A stretch of 64,000 bases of DNA from Viola odorata (lineage: Eukaryota; Streptophyta; Magnoliopsida; Malpighiales; Violaceae): NCBI GenBank assembly GCA_963691705.1, contig OY829538.1:34182836-34246835 (forward strand), written 5' to 3'. The notes under the pieces are model-generated. The model worked only from the letters and a program-made list of their open reading frames with translations. It made no database searches and had not been told where the DNA came from. Of this stretch, positions 1 through 10,006 are shown piece after piece (within the stretch, counting starts at the first letter, position 1; every line of letters begins with the position of its first letter). Position numbers and translations under genes: made by a program.

Positions 1-447
1 AGGGCATTGTCTTTGACGTACTTGAGACACTGATGTAAGGAAGAGGGGACGAGCTCCTGCTGAATGGATCCATGGCCGTCCTAAAAGCATGCTGTAAGCG
101 GGTTGGATTTCCATGATCTAAAATGTCAAGGCGAAAGTGTGGGGCCCGATGACCATATCCAACTCAAAATTCCTGATGATCTCTCGAGTGGTGCCATCGA
201 AAGCCCTAGCCATCATTGCGCTAGGTTTCATGTGAGAAAAATCAATCGGTAGTTGTTTGAGGACATGCCTGGGCATGACATTCAGTGCGGACCCGTTGTT
301 GATCAGGGCCTTGTTGTGATCTCTCCCTGTGGGGTCGATCTCTCCTTCGGAGAAGGAAATACTGCTTAGGGCTTGAATTCTTCTGACAAGGTTTTCCACC
401 CCTTCCCTGGTGATATACTTAGTTACGAAGGCAAGTTTTTGAGTCAA
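1..447 (-). pseudogene. Ty3/gypsy aspartic protease fragment
   Basis: Read on the minus strand, this is the retropepsin part of a Ty3/gypsy polyprotein. The ORF 447-118 contains ALINNGSALNVMP, which lines up with the D-[ST]-G-[AS]-S/A-L-N active-site region, but the catalytic Asp position reads Asn. After a stop at about 118-120 the frame continues with YSMLLGRPWIHSAGA, the conserved C-terminal protease motif of plant gypsy elements. The fragment is therefore broken by at least one stop, lacks a proper catalytic residue and runs off the left edge, where reverse transcriptase would be expected. No gag lies upstream: the bases to the right of 447 are non-coding. It may belong to the same Tat-like family as the element to the right or to a separate insertion; the sequence does not decide. 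Confidence 0.8.
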
Positions 448-1427
448 AAGTGCCAGCGCATAGAGAAAAATAAGGCGAGTTTAACCGTCTACAGCGAATG
501 ACGAGAATTTTTCATTTAACGTGTTTATTTTCTCGTTCGGAAACATGAAATGTTCGGACGAAAAATAAATGACGTTATGACGAAAATTACGCGAAACGCT
601 TTTGGTCGGCGTGAATGAAAAAAAGAGTAGGTACTAGTTGATGGAAAATATTCCGCGTTCGAGCTATTGTCCGAGCGAACTTACTCGGGTCCAATAAAAG
701 CTCGAATAAAAATAATAATAAAAAAATAAAATGCTAAAAAATGTGATAAAATACTAAAAATTCTAAATTTCATGCGATGACCTAAAACGAAGAAATAACT
801 AGCAAATGACTAACGGATAATTAAAAACGTGATTTTTAAGGTTGAAAATATTAATGATAATAATAATGAAAATACGTGATGAAAAATTAAAAGTGCAATG
901 AGAATTTAAAAATACTAACGACAGTAAATTAATTAAAAATGACGAAAATGCTAAATTTAATTAAAAATGGCGTCAATATTCGTGTATCAACACCCAGGTA
1001 CCTCAAGTGACGTCATGTCTTCCCTGGGATGGGATAACGTCATGCATGTGGCTGAATAACGTGTGAGATATTCCGCGTTCGAGCTATTGTCCGAGCGAAC
1101 TTACTCGGGTCTAATAAAAGCTCGAATAAAAATAAAAAATAAAAAATAATGCTAAAAAATGTGATAAAATACTAAAAATCCTAAATTTCATGCGATGACC
1201 TAAAACGAAGAAATAACTAGCAAATGACTAACGGGTAATTAAAAACGTGATTTTTAAGGTTGAAAATATTAATGATAATAATAATGAAAATACGTGACGA
1301 AAAATTAAAAGAGCGATGAGAATTTAAAAATACTAACGACAGTAAATTAATTAAAAATGACAGTAAGTTAAATAAAATGACGGAAATGCTAAATTTAATT
1401 AAAAATGGCGTCAATATTCGTGTATCA
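448..1427. repeat. Non-coding stretch with a two-copy ~420-bp tandem duplication
   Basis: No coding sequence is visible. From about 651 to 1070 and again from 1071 to about 1500 the same block occurs twice head to tail, both copies starting with ttccgcgttcgagctattg and ending in the LTR-like segment cccaggtacc...gtgtgaga. The second copy differs by point changes and a roughly 20-bp insertion near 1360. Because the repeated block contains a piece of the Tat-like LTR joined to unrelated AT-rich sequence, the duplication happened after that junction was formed. The small ORFs here are AT-rich accidents. Confidence 0.85.
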
Positions 1428-1681
1428 ACACCCAGGTACCTTAAGTGACGTCATGTCTTCCCTAGGATGGGATAACGTCGTGTGTGTGGCTGAATAACGT
1501 GTGAGACCCCACCCCCCACCCCCGCCCCCCGCGCTGATGTCGACAATCCCAGGGTTTACCGTTATGTAGGGTAAGAGGCGGTAGCCATGGAGGCAGACGC
1601 CTAGTGAAAGCTACAGTGTTCTGGCCTTAATGCTGGGTATAAAGATGAAAATGCCCCTGGAGTTACATCTATAGTTATCAT
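1428..1681 (-). repeat. Truncated 3' LTR of the Tat-like element
   Basis: This segment corresponds to about 10270-10503 of the right LTR: both have the cccaggtacc start, the gataacgtc/gataacgcc stretch, a C-rich tract (here 1506-1531, interrupted) and the end tctatagttatca. Directly inside it (1682-1704) is the block gcccaactaaaaatgagccc. The same block precedes the 3' LTR of the element at 51504-56580, which identifies it as the sequence next to the polypurine tract of this family. Confidence 0.8.
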
Positions 1682-1889
1682 AAGCCCAACTAAAAATGAG
1701 CCCGAGTGTTTACTAAGGGTTATCGCTCCATTTTCGGCCTTGTCTGTTCCATGTTCTGCAAGATATCGGGTGGTGCGATTATCGAGAGGTATGTCTTTTC
1801 AAACCATCATTCCCTTGGGCGTATCAATTGGATTTCCCATTGCACTAATTCTTCTCATCTTTTCTGCATTTCTTCTGACCTTTCTCACC

Positions 1890-2270
1890 ATGGATGAACT
1901 CACCAGAAATTTCTTAATCTCCAAGGCCCATACTTTGAAGAATCTCACTGAAGCCGACGTTGGCTTTCTAGAGACCATGCTGATCAAGGCCTCTGAGGAC
2001 ATCCTGGAACTTCAGGGGATGATGACCCCTCTTCTGTCCAAGCAAGGTGTGGCTTCTCTGGAGGATTTCAACCCCCTAGAGAGCGTATCAAAGTTGGTTG
2101 TTGTTGTCTCTCACATCCAGGTGGTTATCACCATGCTCCAGTAGAGGAAGGATCTGTTGGGGTGCTGTTTGAAGGGCATGAGAGTTTCCTCCTCCGAATT
2201 GACTTCGGTGGCCGATGCTCTGAGGGAGATTCCTTCCGTGCCGGATGACGACACCAGGTCCAATGCCTGA
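1890..2270 (+). pseudogene. Small antisense ORF of unknown function (about 126 codons, one stop)
   Basis: From ATG 1890 the frame runs to TGA 2268-2270 with a single internal TAG at about 2142-2144. I do not recognise the product. It is predicted to be largely helical, starts MDELTRNFLISKAHTLKNLT and ends in an acidic stretch (VPDDDTRSNA). It lies on the strand opposite to the gag of the surrounding Tat-like element, just inside the 3' LTR, so it is the 3'-most of the antisense ORFs. The frame is also open upstream of 1890, but those residues are hydrophobic and unlike the rest, so I take the ATG at 1890. T-rich DNA resembling a 3' untranslated region follows it. Whether it was ever expressed is unknown. 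Confidence 0.4.
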
Positions 2271-2433
2271 CCGCTTGCAGCTGTCCCTTTGTTTCTTTTT
2301 CTTTTTCTTTTGTATTGTATGCGGATGTACGTTTAGGCCATTTAGGCCATAAATGAAATATTTTCCCGTTATATTGCTTGTGGCCTTCTACTCTCTGTGG
2401 TGTGTGAACGTCGTGTCAGTTGGGACTAACGTT

Positions 2434-2454
2434 AGCCCAACCAAAAATGAGCCC
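2434..2454. repeat. Second copy of the 3'-LTR-proximal block
   Basis: The sequence gcccaaccaaaaatgagccc repeats, with one or two changes, the block at 1684-1704 that abuts the 3' LTR. A second copy about 750 bp further in suggests a duplication or an earlier element end inside the antisense-ORF region. Confidence 0.6.
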
Positions 2455-2795
2455 GTTGTTGATCGGATTTCCCCAAGGCTTGCTTTTCTTTATTCGCCAA
2501 ATGGCGATTAAAGGTTCCTGCTGACCGTTTCTCGCATTAATTTCACGCCGCCTTCTCAATGCTAACTGATTGGGCAATTTTTTAGCATCTCTTGATCAGT
2601 GCGAATATCCACCAGGCGTGATCACAGGATCCCATTTTGTAATTATGATCATTCTTCTCGATGTGTATTAACTATCCTCAGAGGGCGTGTGAAAAGGTAG
2701 GGATGCCCTTTCACCACGGCTATTTAATGAGATTTTTCTTTCTTTATCCTGTTCATCTTCATTTAGTTTCTCTGTTGAGATTGCTTGTAATTTTC
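2455..2795 (+). promoter_or_regulatory. Non-coding stretch with a possible promoter for the next antisense ORF
   Basis: No ORF of note is present. A TATA-like ctatttaatg at about 2720-2729 lies some 70 bp upstream of ATG 2796, followed by a pyrimidine-rich leader. The stretch also carries an isolated ggcgtgatcac at about 2615, similar to the palindromic motif clustered near 48261-48476. The promoter role is inferred from spacing only. Confidence 0.25.
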
Positions 2796-3220
2796 ATGGC
2801 TGACCACCAGCTCCTCCGACTTCTCTCTATTCAGATTACCCTTCTCCGTCGTGCCGGAAAAGGCGACTCTCTCGACGCAAGGGTCGCAAGAGATCTAAAA
2901 AGAAAACTTTTGAGTCCTTCGACGTTTGCTCGAATTCTCACACTCCTCCAGTAAAGAGGGGTGATGAACTATTTCCTCACATTAGTCGTTTCATGGAAAG
3001 AATCTCAACTAGTGACGTAGGTTCTGAGATTACGGCTTCTGCCGTCAAGGGGGACTCGTGCGCGACTTCTTCGAAGATAGAAAAACCTTTAGAGGGCCCA
3101 CAGCTAGGGCTTGGCAAAGAGAAAAAGGCTGATGACCCTTTCCCTTTACTTGACGCAGAACTGCCGTCTTCGGATGGAGATGATTTCTACTGGCCTTCTT
3201 ATTGGCTCGACGATGACTAA
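2796..3220 (+). pseudogene. Antisense ORF with a basic cluster and acidic tail, frameshifted near its start
   Basis: ATG 2796 opens a reading frame (MADHQLLRLL...), but the better-supported coding frame is the one two bases on, open from 2804 to TGA... at 3220 (about 138 codons). It has a strongly basic stretch, RKRRLSRRKGRKRSKKK, resembling a nuclear localisation signal, then a Ser/Lys/Asp-rich middle and an acidic C-terminus ending DDFYWPSYWLDDD. A one- or two-base indel shortly after the ATG would explain the switch. I do not recognise the family. It lies between the small ORF at 1890 and the PF04195-like module A, all on the same strand, and has its own TATA-like sequence upstream. It may be an independent accessory gene of the element or the decayed end of another copy of the larger module. 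Confidence 0.4.
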
Positions 3221-3724
3221 CTGCCCGTTATGCTTATTGTAGATGCCGTATGGCTTTTTTATGAATAAAGTAGCGTTCCTCTTTTTCTTTCCTTTGTTGT
3301 TGTGTTCTTGCATTAACCCTTTAGTCATTGGATGGTTAACGCCAAGCGGTTGGTCGTTGCTCTGCGCAACCGTCTTTTTAAACTTCTTGTCATTAACTGC
3401 CTTCATCTTCTAGAGATATAAATGCTTGGCTTTAAATGTTCTTCTGATATCTTTCCACGTGTCATTGCCAATTTTACGCGTGTTTCGTTCTGATTGGCCG
3501 ATTAGCCGCCTTCGTTAGGTTTGGCCTTTAAAAGGAAGCAACTTCTTTCTTCTCAAACTTTTACTCGTATTTCAAATTTTTCCTACTATTCTCTGTTCTT
3601 CTTTTCTTGAAGAAAACTGCCCCAACTGCTCATCGACTCAGGCGATTCGTCTATTCTACTATTCTTCTTTCTAAGGTACCCTGCTTCACCTTCTTCTGGT
3701 TTCCCTCTTTATTACCTCTTCATT
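3221..3724 (+). promoter_or_regulatory. Leader and possible promoter of antisense module A
   Basis: Non-coding. A TATA-like tttaaaagg at about 3530-3538 is followed by a T/C-rich leader of nearly 190 bp before ATG 3725, the layout expected of a plant core promoter and 5' untranslated region. The assignment rests on composition and position. Confidence 0.3.
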
Positions 3725-6178
3725 ATGCATCGTACGAGATCTCAAACTGGCCCTCGGGAGCCTATAAATCCTGAGATCGAGAGTACAGCAAGTGTTTTTA
3801 CTTGCGAGATCGTTCTGCAGCTCGAGTTAGAGAGTCATGGTATCTCTTTCCCCAGCGGTTACACCTTTATGCTTCCAGAGAGGCATATGAGGCTTCATGA
3901 CGTCCTGTGGGGAACTCGTGGGATGTTGTATTTTAAGATGTTTCTTTATGGTTTCCACCTTCCTGTTCATGCTTCGATAGAGGATATACTGTGTCAATAT
4001 AAGATTAACCCAGCGCAGATAACGCCCTCATCATGGTGTGGTATCTACGCTTTCATCCGCGCCTGCGAAATGAAGAGTATTCTTACCCCTTCTATCAATT
4101 TGTTTCGTAAATTCTTCAGTCTCACTTGTTGCAATGGTCTAGTGAGCGTTATTCCACGATGGAATGACGCATACGCCCAATCTTTCTGGCAAAATTTTTT
4201 AGGGTTTGAAGAAATCGTTGACGACTGGAAGAGTGGTTTCTTCGTCATTGAGTTGCCTTCTCATTTGTGGCATAGGGGCTTTAACCGGGGCATCACTTAT
4301 ACTGACTGGGTTAAACTAGTCGTTTTGTCTAGAAAGGAGTTGGCTTAGGCTGACGCCTTGTTAGAGATGGAGACACCTTTCCAGATTCGAAACTTTGCCT
4401 TGTACAGGCCTTTATCTGAATGCGCCGCAGGTGAGTCCTTAAATTCTAGTGTTATCGTTCTTCCTTTTCATTTACTGATGTGACTTTTTGCAGGAGGCAT
4501 TATCAATCAATCGTCCGAAGGGGATGACGCTCATTTGAGGGTCGTGCCTCCTCCCACAGCGTCTCCTTCTACGCTTTCCAAGGCTCCATCTGACCACAGC
4601 GTCCCGTTAAAGAAAAGAAGGACTTCAGGGGCGGCCCTTCAAAGAGGATGGGTTTCTACTCGCGCTTCTCACTCTGTGGAGAATTGGTTGCCTATTCGGG
4701 AGGTAAGGTCTAGCTTAGGTCCGCCAACAGTCAAGACAGGGATTTTTTCATACGGACGTGCAAGTGAGGGTGAAGGTGAGGACATGGACATGGAGTCTAG
4801 CCTTCGTCAGACTTCTAAGGCTCAGCGAAAGAGACTTAGGGAAGAGAAGGAAAATCAGGTGACTGAGACTGCCATGTACCCTCCTTTGCCACCACTAACG
4901 GGTCATGCTTTCTCTGATATCGCCACTTCTTCTGGTACCGCCAAAGATTTTCCTTCGATAAGTGTTGATGTTCCACCACTGACGCCCTCTTCTTCTGCCG
5001 CCAACGTTCTTTCACCGTCAACTGAGGCTCCCCCAATGACGAGACCCTCCCCCGTTATCGAGGCTCCTGTAGTATCGACAGGAACGTCGTTGACGACAAG
5101 CTCTTCCCTTGCCGCTGAGGCCCTGCGTTCTCCCATCTCTTCTTGTATTCCTGATATAGTGGTGCCAGCTCCAGGCTCGAGCATACTTCCTGACCCACCA
5201 GCGAGGGCTCCTCAACCGTTGTTCTTTACTTCTATTTCCTATGTTAGCAATTCTGCCGGTGGTTCTGCTCCTTCTGTTGTCGCCAATCTTTCCTCTCAAG
5301 GGCCTCAGGGGATTCCTTCTTATCGGTTACATCTGTCAAACTTTAGAATTGACGGTCTTCCTGCTCTAGGGGTGTCGGACCCGTTATCGCGAGATCAGTC
5401 GTCAGCGATTTTAGTGGGTGACATATTTGGTTCGCCTGAAGATAAGGAGAAGTTGCTACAGCTTCCGCCCGACGTTCAACGCGCACGCGTTTTGAATGAT
5501 TCTTTGGCTTGCTTCTACAAATTTCATTATTTTACCAAGGCCCATGGTAGCAAGCTTCAGAGTTCGTCTGACTCAAAGGCGCAGTTCGACCACGCCTTGG
5601 TCAAAGTGAAGAAGTTAACGCAGCTACAGAATCGTACTCAGGCAGAGTTAGGTGTCTGCCGTGCTGACCTTACGAGGGAAAAATCCATGGGAAAAGCCAA
5701 AGTTGAAGCATTGGATGCTGAATTGGTGGATGCTAACAAGAAGAATTCTCTTCTTCATGAAGAGATATCGGTTCGCGACGCGGATCTAGCAAGGGAAAAA
5801 TCCAAGGGAAAGGCTATTGTTGAGGCTTTGGAGGTGGAGCTGGCGGCAGCTGACAAGAGAAACTCTCTTCTTCGCGAAGAGATATTGACCCGTGACGCGG
5901 ATTTGACCAAGGTTCCGTCAAAGATCAGCTGGTGGAAGAAAAAAGCCATGTGAGCCTTTACCGCCGGGTTCGCGGACTATTATCGCAGTGGGACTTTCGA
6001 TCCTTCTAAGATAGCCGACTATGCCTCTGCAAAAATGAGTGAGATTGATAGGAGCAAGGAAGGTTTTCTTTCCTCATAGAAGGAAGAAGAAGGTGACGAC
6101 GGCGATACCGAGACGCTCCCGTTATCTGATGATTTGGATGTCGCGGGTGACGCGAGGGGTTCCGCCTGTCCCTGTTAA
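3725..6178 (+). pseudogene. Antisense module A: PF04195-like 'putative gypsy type transposon' protein, two exons
   Basis: Exon 1 runs from ATG 3725 to 4430, the intron is 4431-4493 (gtgagt...ttttgcag), and exon 2 starts at 4494 and stays in one frame to a TAA near 6178. Residues ~60-190 (FKMFLYGFHLPVH, INPAQITPSSWCGIYAFIRAC, DDWKSGFFVIELP) match the family described in plants as putative gypsy type transposon protein. After it come a Ser/Pro/Thr-rich middle, then a coiled coil with a 38-residue tandem duplication (about 5665-5895), and an acidic tail. Three in-frame stops interrupt it: TAG ~4346-4348, TGA ~5951-5953 and TAG ~6077-6079. It is antisense to the gag of the element. The function of this family is unknown; in Tat-clade elements such antisense ORFs are recurrent. 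The homologous module B follows at 6786. Confidence 0.75.
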
Positions 6179-6785
6179 TTGTTGTTTCTTTCTTGATTTG
6201 ATCATTGTTGCCATTGGCTTTGTAATAATAACGCCCAAACTTCTTTTAAATAATAATTAATTTCTGCCACGTTATCTTCTTCTTTTGCGTTATCTTGGTG
6301 ATTGTCGACTGAATTAACGCTTCCTCGCGTTATCTTGATCATCACGTTATTGCGCCTGTCTTGGTTTGAAAATTGATTCCACTTTTCCAGAGCATTTAAT
6401 GCTTGAGAATCCCTCATTAATGCAGGAGAAAAGTAATAATAGCCAGACCACACGTGTCCATTCGCAGAGGCGCTAGGGGTTGGTGTCCCCTAGGGAATGG
6501 TAAAATCGAAGCGTCTTCTCGCTTCTCTAAAAATGTACTCATTGCTCGTGTCTTTTTCTCCTGACGATTCCCACAAAACGACTGTTTCAATAGTTGTTTT
6601 GACTAACCGCTAGGGTTATAAAACCCGCCACACTCTTCCTTTCCTCCTTTTGTTGTTTTATTTTCTCCATAACATCTTAAGCCGTCTTGTGTTTCTTCTT
6701 TCCACCATCTGGGCACTCTGATTTCTTCTCTTAGAAAGGTACTTCTATTCCTTTTTGTCACTTTTTTCATCTTTTTACTTCTGCC
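6179..6785 (+). promoter_or_regulatory. Spacer between antisense modules with a clear TATA box
   Basis: Non-coding. The motif gggttataaaaccc at about 6613-6626 is a good plant TATA box, in a palindromic setting. A T/C-rich leader leads to ATG 6786 about 160 bp downstream. The left part holds the AT-rich end of module A's transcript region. This suggests that module B had its own promoter. Confidence 0.45.
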
Positions 6786-9062
6786 ATGGCTAGAACTCGT
6801 CGTCGTCTTCAACCCAAATCTATTGGGGAGGAAAAGATTGAAAATATTGTTACCACTATCACTTCTCCGACTGTACTCCCACAGAAATTATCCCAACAAA
6901 ATGCCCACATTCTTGAGGATTGTTCGGTTGAAGTCGCCCCTGATTCGCTACGCCTTAATAGTGAATTGGCCGACAACCGTAGGATTTTATATGCCAAGAT
7001 GTTTGGCTATGGTTTCCTCTTCATCCTTTAATGGAACAGTTATTTTCCACTCTTAACTTAAATCCTGTCCAATTGACCCCTAATGCGTACTGTTGCATTT
7101 ACGCATTCATAGAACTTTGTAGATACAAAGGGATCGCTTCTCCTTCCCTTTTGCTGCTTCAATCGCTTTTTCAATTGTATAGTCGTAGGGGTGTTATAGC
7201 GATATCGCCACGTTATGATGACAAATCGTTAAAGCCTTTTACTTGGAAGCTTTTGCACCTTGAATCTTCCATTGATAATTGGAAAAATGAATTTTTTATT
7301 ATTAATCTGCCTGGCCCCTGGTGCAGAACCGATTTTAATCACGATATCAGGGATGGAGCCTCGGGTCGGCGAAGGCCTCTCCCTTCGCCTGAGCAAGGCT
7401 GGTCAGACAAACTACTCGAGCTGGACCTTAGCGTTCATACTCGCAAACTGGCGTGCAGGATCGATATTCGAGCCTGTGTTAAAAGTGAGTATTTCGCTAT
7501 TTTCTTGTTATTTCAAGGGGTACTAACGCTAACATTGTCTTGCAATTGTGCAGAACCTCCGCCTGGCTGGAAACCTGAGTGCATTAGAAGGCGAGAGAGA
7601 AGAGCTCAAAAGAGGAGAGACAGAGAGAGAGGAAGTTGTCACTGCCTCTGCCGCTACTGCTGTGGCCGTTAATCCGGTTCTATCATCTGTTGTGACTGTT
7701 AGTCCTATTCAGGGATCTACTTCTCAGCTTAGTGAGGAAGCTGTTATCGTTCCTGCCTCCGTTCCGACTGTTTCTACCACCGTTACTCCTGTTCAGACGT
7801 CTTCTTCTAGAGTTTCCGTCAGGAGAAGAAAGAAGAGGAGAAGACGCGTTGCCGCCCTTGCTCCTCCTTCTAGCGTGGAAATCTCTTCAGAGGTGCCCAT
7901 TAACGATATCGCTACTGTACATTTTTCTTCCATGCCCTCATTATCTCACGTATTGCGTTTTTTAACGTTTTCTAACTTTCTCTTTTGTTTTCTTATCTTT
8001 CTCAACATTTCTCGTTGTAGGATACTGTTGCTGCCTCTGCTCACCCGTCATCAGAGCATAATATGAACTTGTCTCACGTGTTCAATCAGCATCGCAAGAA
8101 ACCGCAACATGACGAGGAGAGCGCGAGCTTATCGGGGGGTCCCGTTATCCACCAGGAGGGGGATAGCGGGGGTGTTGTCGCCTTTGCTTCTGAAGTGCCT
8201 TCTGGGGGTCAATCTTCTAATCCTTTAAGAACTGCGGGCGTTATTGGGCCCTTTCAGGTTTTGCCCAATTCCTTTGGCACGTCGCCTCCTCCCTCCGTTT
8301 CTCAGGTTATGGCTTTACTGCGGACTTAACGGAGTCCAATTTTCCTCCCGTCCACTCTCATGATTCTCTTGGGTTTGTTATGGGTGCCTCTTCTCGTCAG
8401 CCTGCCTACTTTAGTCTTTGTTCCCTCGAATGCTCCATCTTTCGAGGGGGAGGCTGCTACTCCCCATCTCATGGCGGATGTGAGCTCACTGGGCGATTCT
8501 GGGCCCGTTACCTACCAAATTGACTTGGGTAACTTGCGCAAGATCGAGTTTGCGGCTGTGGGGGGTGACAGTTCTAGCACGGCTTCTGCTTTCCTGGCCG
8601 CACACGCGCTATAGCTCCAAGAAGAAGAGGAGGTGTTTCTTTCTAAACCTCCTGAGGAACAAGTGAGTTTGGTGCGCTCTGACATATTTTCTACTTTCCA
8701 CAACTTCTACTATTGGGTCGGGCACATGACAAAGAAAGTTGAGTGTCTCACTTCTTCCTCCAATAAGCTACATAACACTCATCAACAAGTTTTGGAAGAA
8801 CTTGCTAAGAAATGAGAAGAAGTGGAGAAGATAATGCAGGAGCGTGATGATCTGGCGACAGCCCTGACGACTGTCAAGAGAGAGATGAAAGAGGTCTGTG
8901 AGCAAGAAGCCGCCGAAATTATCGCTTTTAACGCCGAATTAGCGGCATAAAAGAGCAAGAATACCGCGCTGGCAGGGGAGAAGACAGCACTAGAGAGGGA
9001 ATCGGCGGAAAAATGTAAATGGTACTGCGAGATGACCGCAGGTATCATGTCAGACTGCTTCG
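6786..9062 (+). pseudogene. Antisense module B: second, more decayed PF04195-like gene
   Basis: ATG 6786 opens MARTRRRLQPKS; a one-base indel near 7010 moves the coding frame to the one read from 7031. There LNLNPVQLTPNAYCCIYAFIELC and DNWKNEFFIINLPGPW align with module A's INPAQITPSSWCGIYAFIRAC and DDWKSGFFVIELPSHLW. The following DKLLELDLSVHTRKL matches A's DALLEMETPFQIRNF just before the intron. A splice donor at about 7485 (gtgagt) and acceptor at about 7552 (gtgcag) sit where module A has its intron. Downstream are Ser/Val/Thr-rich sequence, a basic cluster RRRKKRRRR and, in several short frames to about 9040, a coiled coil. The frame is broken many times. The 3' end abuts the minus-strand gag at about 9063-9070, the presumed deletion junction. 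Confidence 0.7.
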
Positions 9063-9069
9063 TGCAGCT

Positions 9070-9920
9070 CTACGGGAAGAGACGTTCCGCGCTGAGGACC
9101 TCACCAAAGCCTTTCTGAAGAAGTCCGAGATCCTTATTGATGAGAGCTTTTACAAGAAGTCCGAGGTCTTCACGAGGGCGACTGGGAGGAGAAATTTCCC
9201 TACGATGCCTCTGGTCTCTAGGATCGGGTGCATGATGTCGCCTGGGGGATGGGCTACGACTCCTTGGTGAATGGGTTCGATATCTTCTGCTACTTGATCT
9301 TTCACTACGTCTAGGGGATACGTCCCTAACCATTTCCTCTCGCCTGCCATCCCAACGATCTCTATACTCGTCATGCCATTGTTCCTCTTGGGAAATGGGG
9401 ATTTCTCGCATGTGCTGTGCGGAGGGTTCTACTCGCCCATGCACGAGTTGCATAAAGTTAATAGGGGCCGTTGTAGCGGGCAAGGTTAGAGGGTGCTCCC
9501 ATGCTGCCGAGGCGATAACGGCCGATCAGTAACAATGGACGAGTTGAAAGTAAATATTAAATGAGGAGAAACAACAGATCCTGGAGCATTGGGAGTCGGT
9601 CCTGCGACTAATGCAGTCAACTGGTGTACTTGGGCACGCAAAGCTAACAAAGAGTTCGCCCAAAGATTGTTTGTGTTATCCATTACAGATCCCATTGGAG
9701 GGGGAGTGGAATAGCTAGATCCTGACATTTGGGAAGGTGGAATGCTCATCTGGGGGAAGGATGTTCCCGTCGTTGGCCCAGAAATAAAATCTGTTTGCCT
9801 AGAAGGAGTTCCCTGTACTGTGGCAAAAAACATTGACAGAAGTAGAAGTAAAAAGTTCTCTACGAGGACGAAAAGAATACCATGGGATTGAGGAGGTGTA
9901 GACTCTGAATCGGAAGCCAT
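9070..9920 (-). pseudogene. gag N-terminal fragment of the Tat-like element
   Basis: The ORF from ATG 9920 (MASDSESTPPQS...) stops at 9486; the coding sense continues in another frame from about 9483 to 9070. The product is Pro/Ser/Thr-rich, then Arg/Ser/His-rich (SPRRSERSSSRRYRTHSPRSRSPSPRRHH), as in the N-terminal region of Tat-clade Gag proteins before the capsid-like domain. The conserved capsid region and zinc knuckle are absent because the frame ends at the junction with module B. It begins 67 bp from the primer binding site, as expected for gag. One stop plus a frame change makes it non-functional. Identification rests on position next to LTR/PBS and on composition, not on a catalytic motif. 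Confidence 0.6.
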
Positions 9921-9986
9921 GATCCTCTAATTTCCAGAAAAGACAGAGCTGGGCTATTAAGGATGCTCACTTAATCGAACCAAAGC

Positions 9987-10005
9987 TCTCAATGAAAGCA
10001 CCAAT
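9987..10005 (-). other. Primer binding site of the Tat-like element
   Basis: On the minus strand the bases just inside the LTR read TGGTGCTTTCATTGAGAGC, identical to the sequence just inside the 5' LTR of the element at 51504 (51992-52010). The leading TGG fits pairing with the CCA end of a tRNA; I do not assign the tRNA. Confidence 0.85.
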
Positions 10006-10006
10006 T

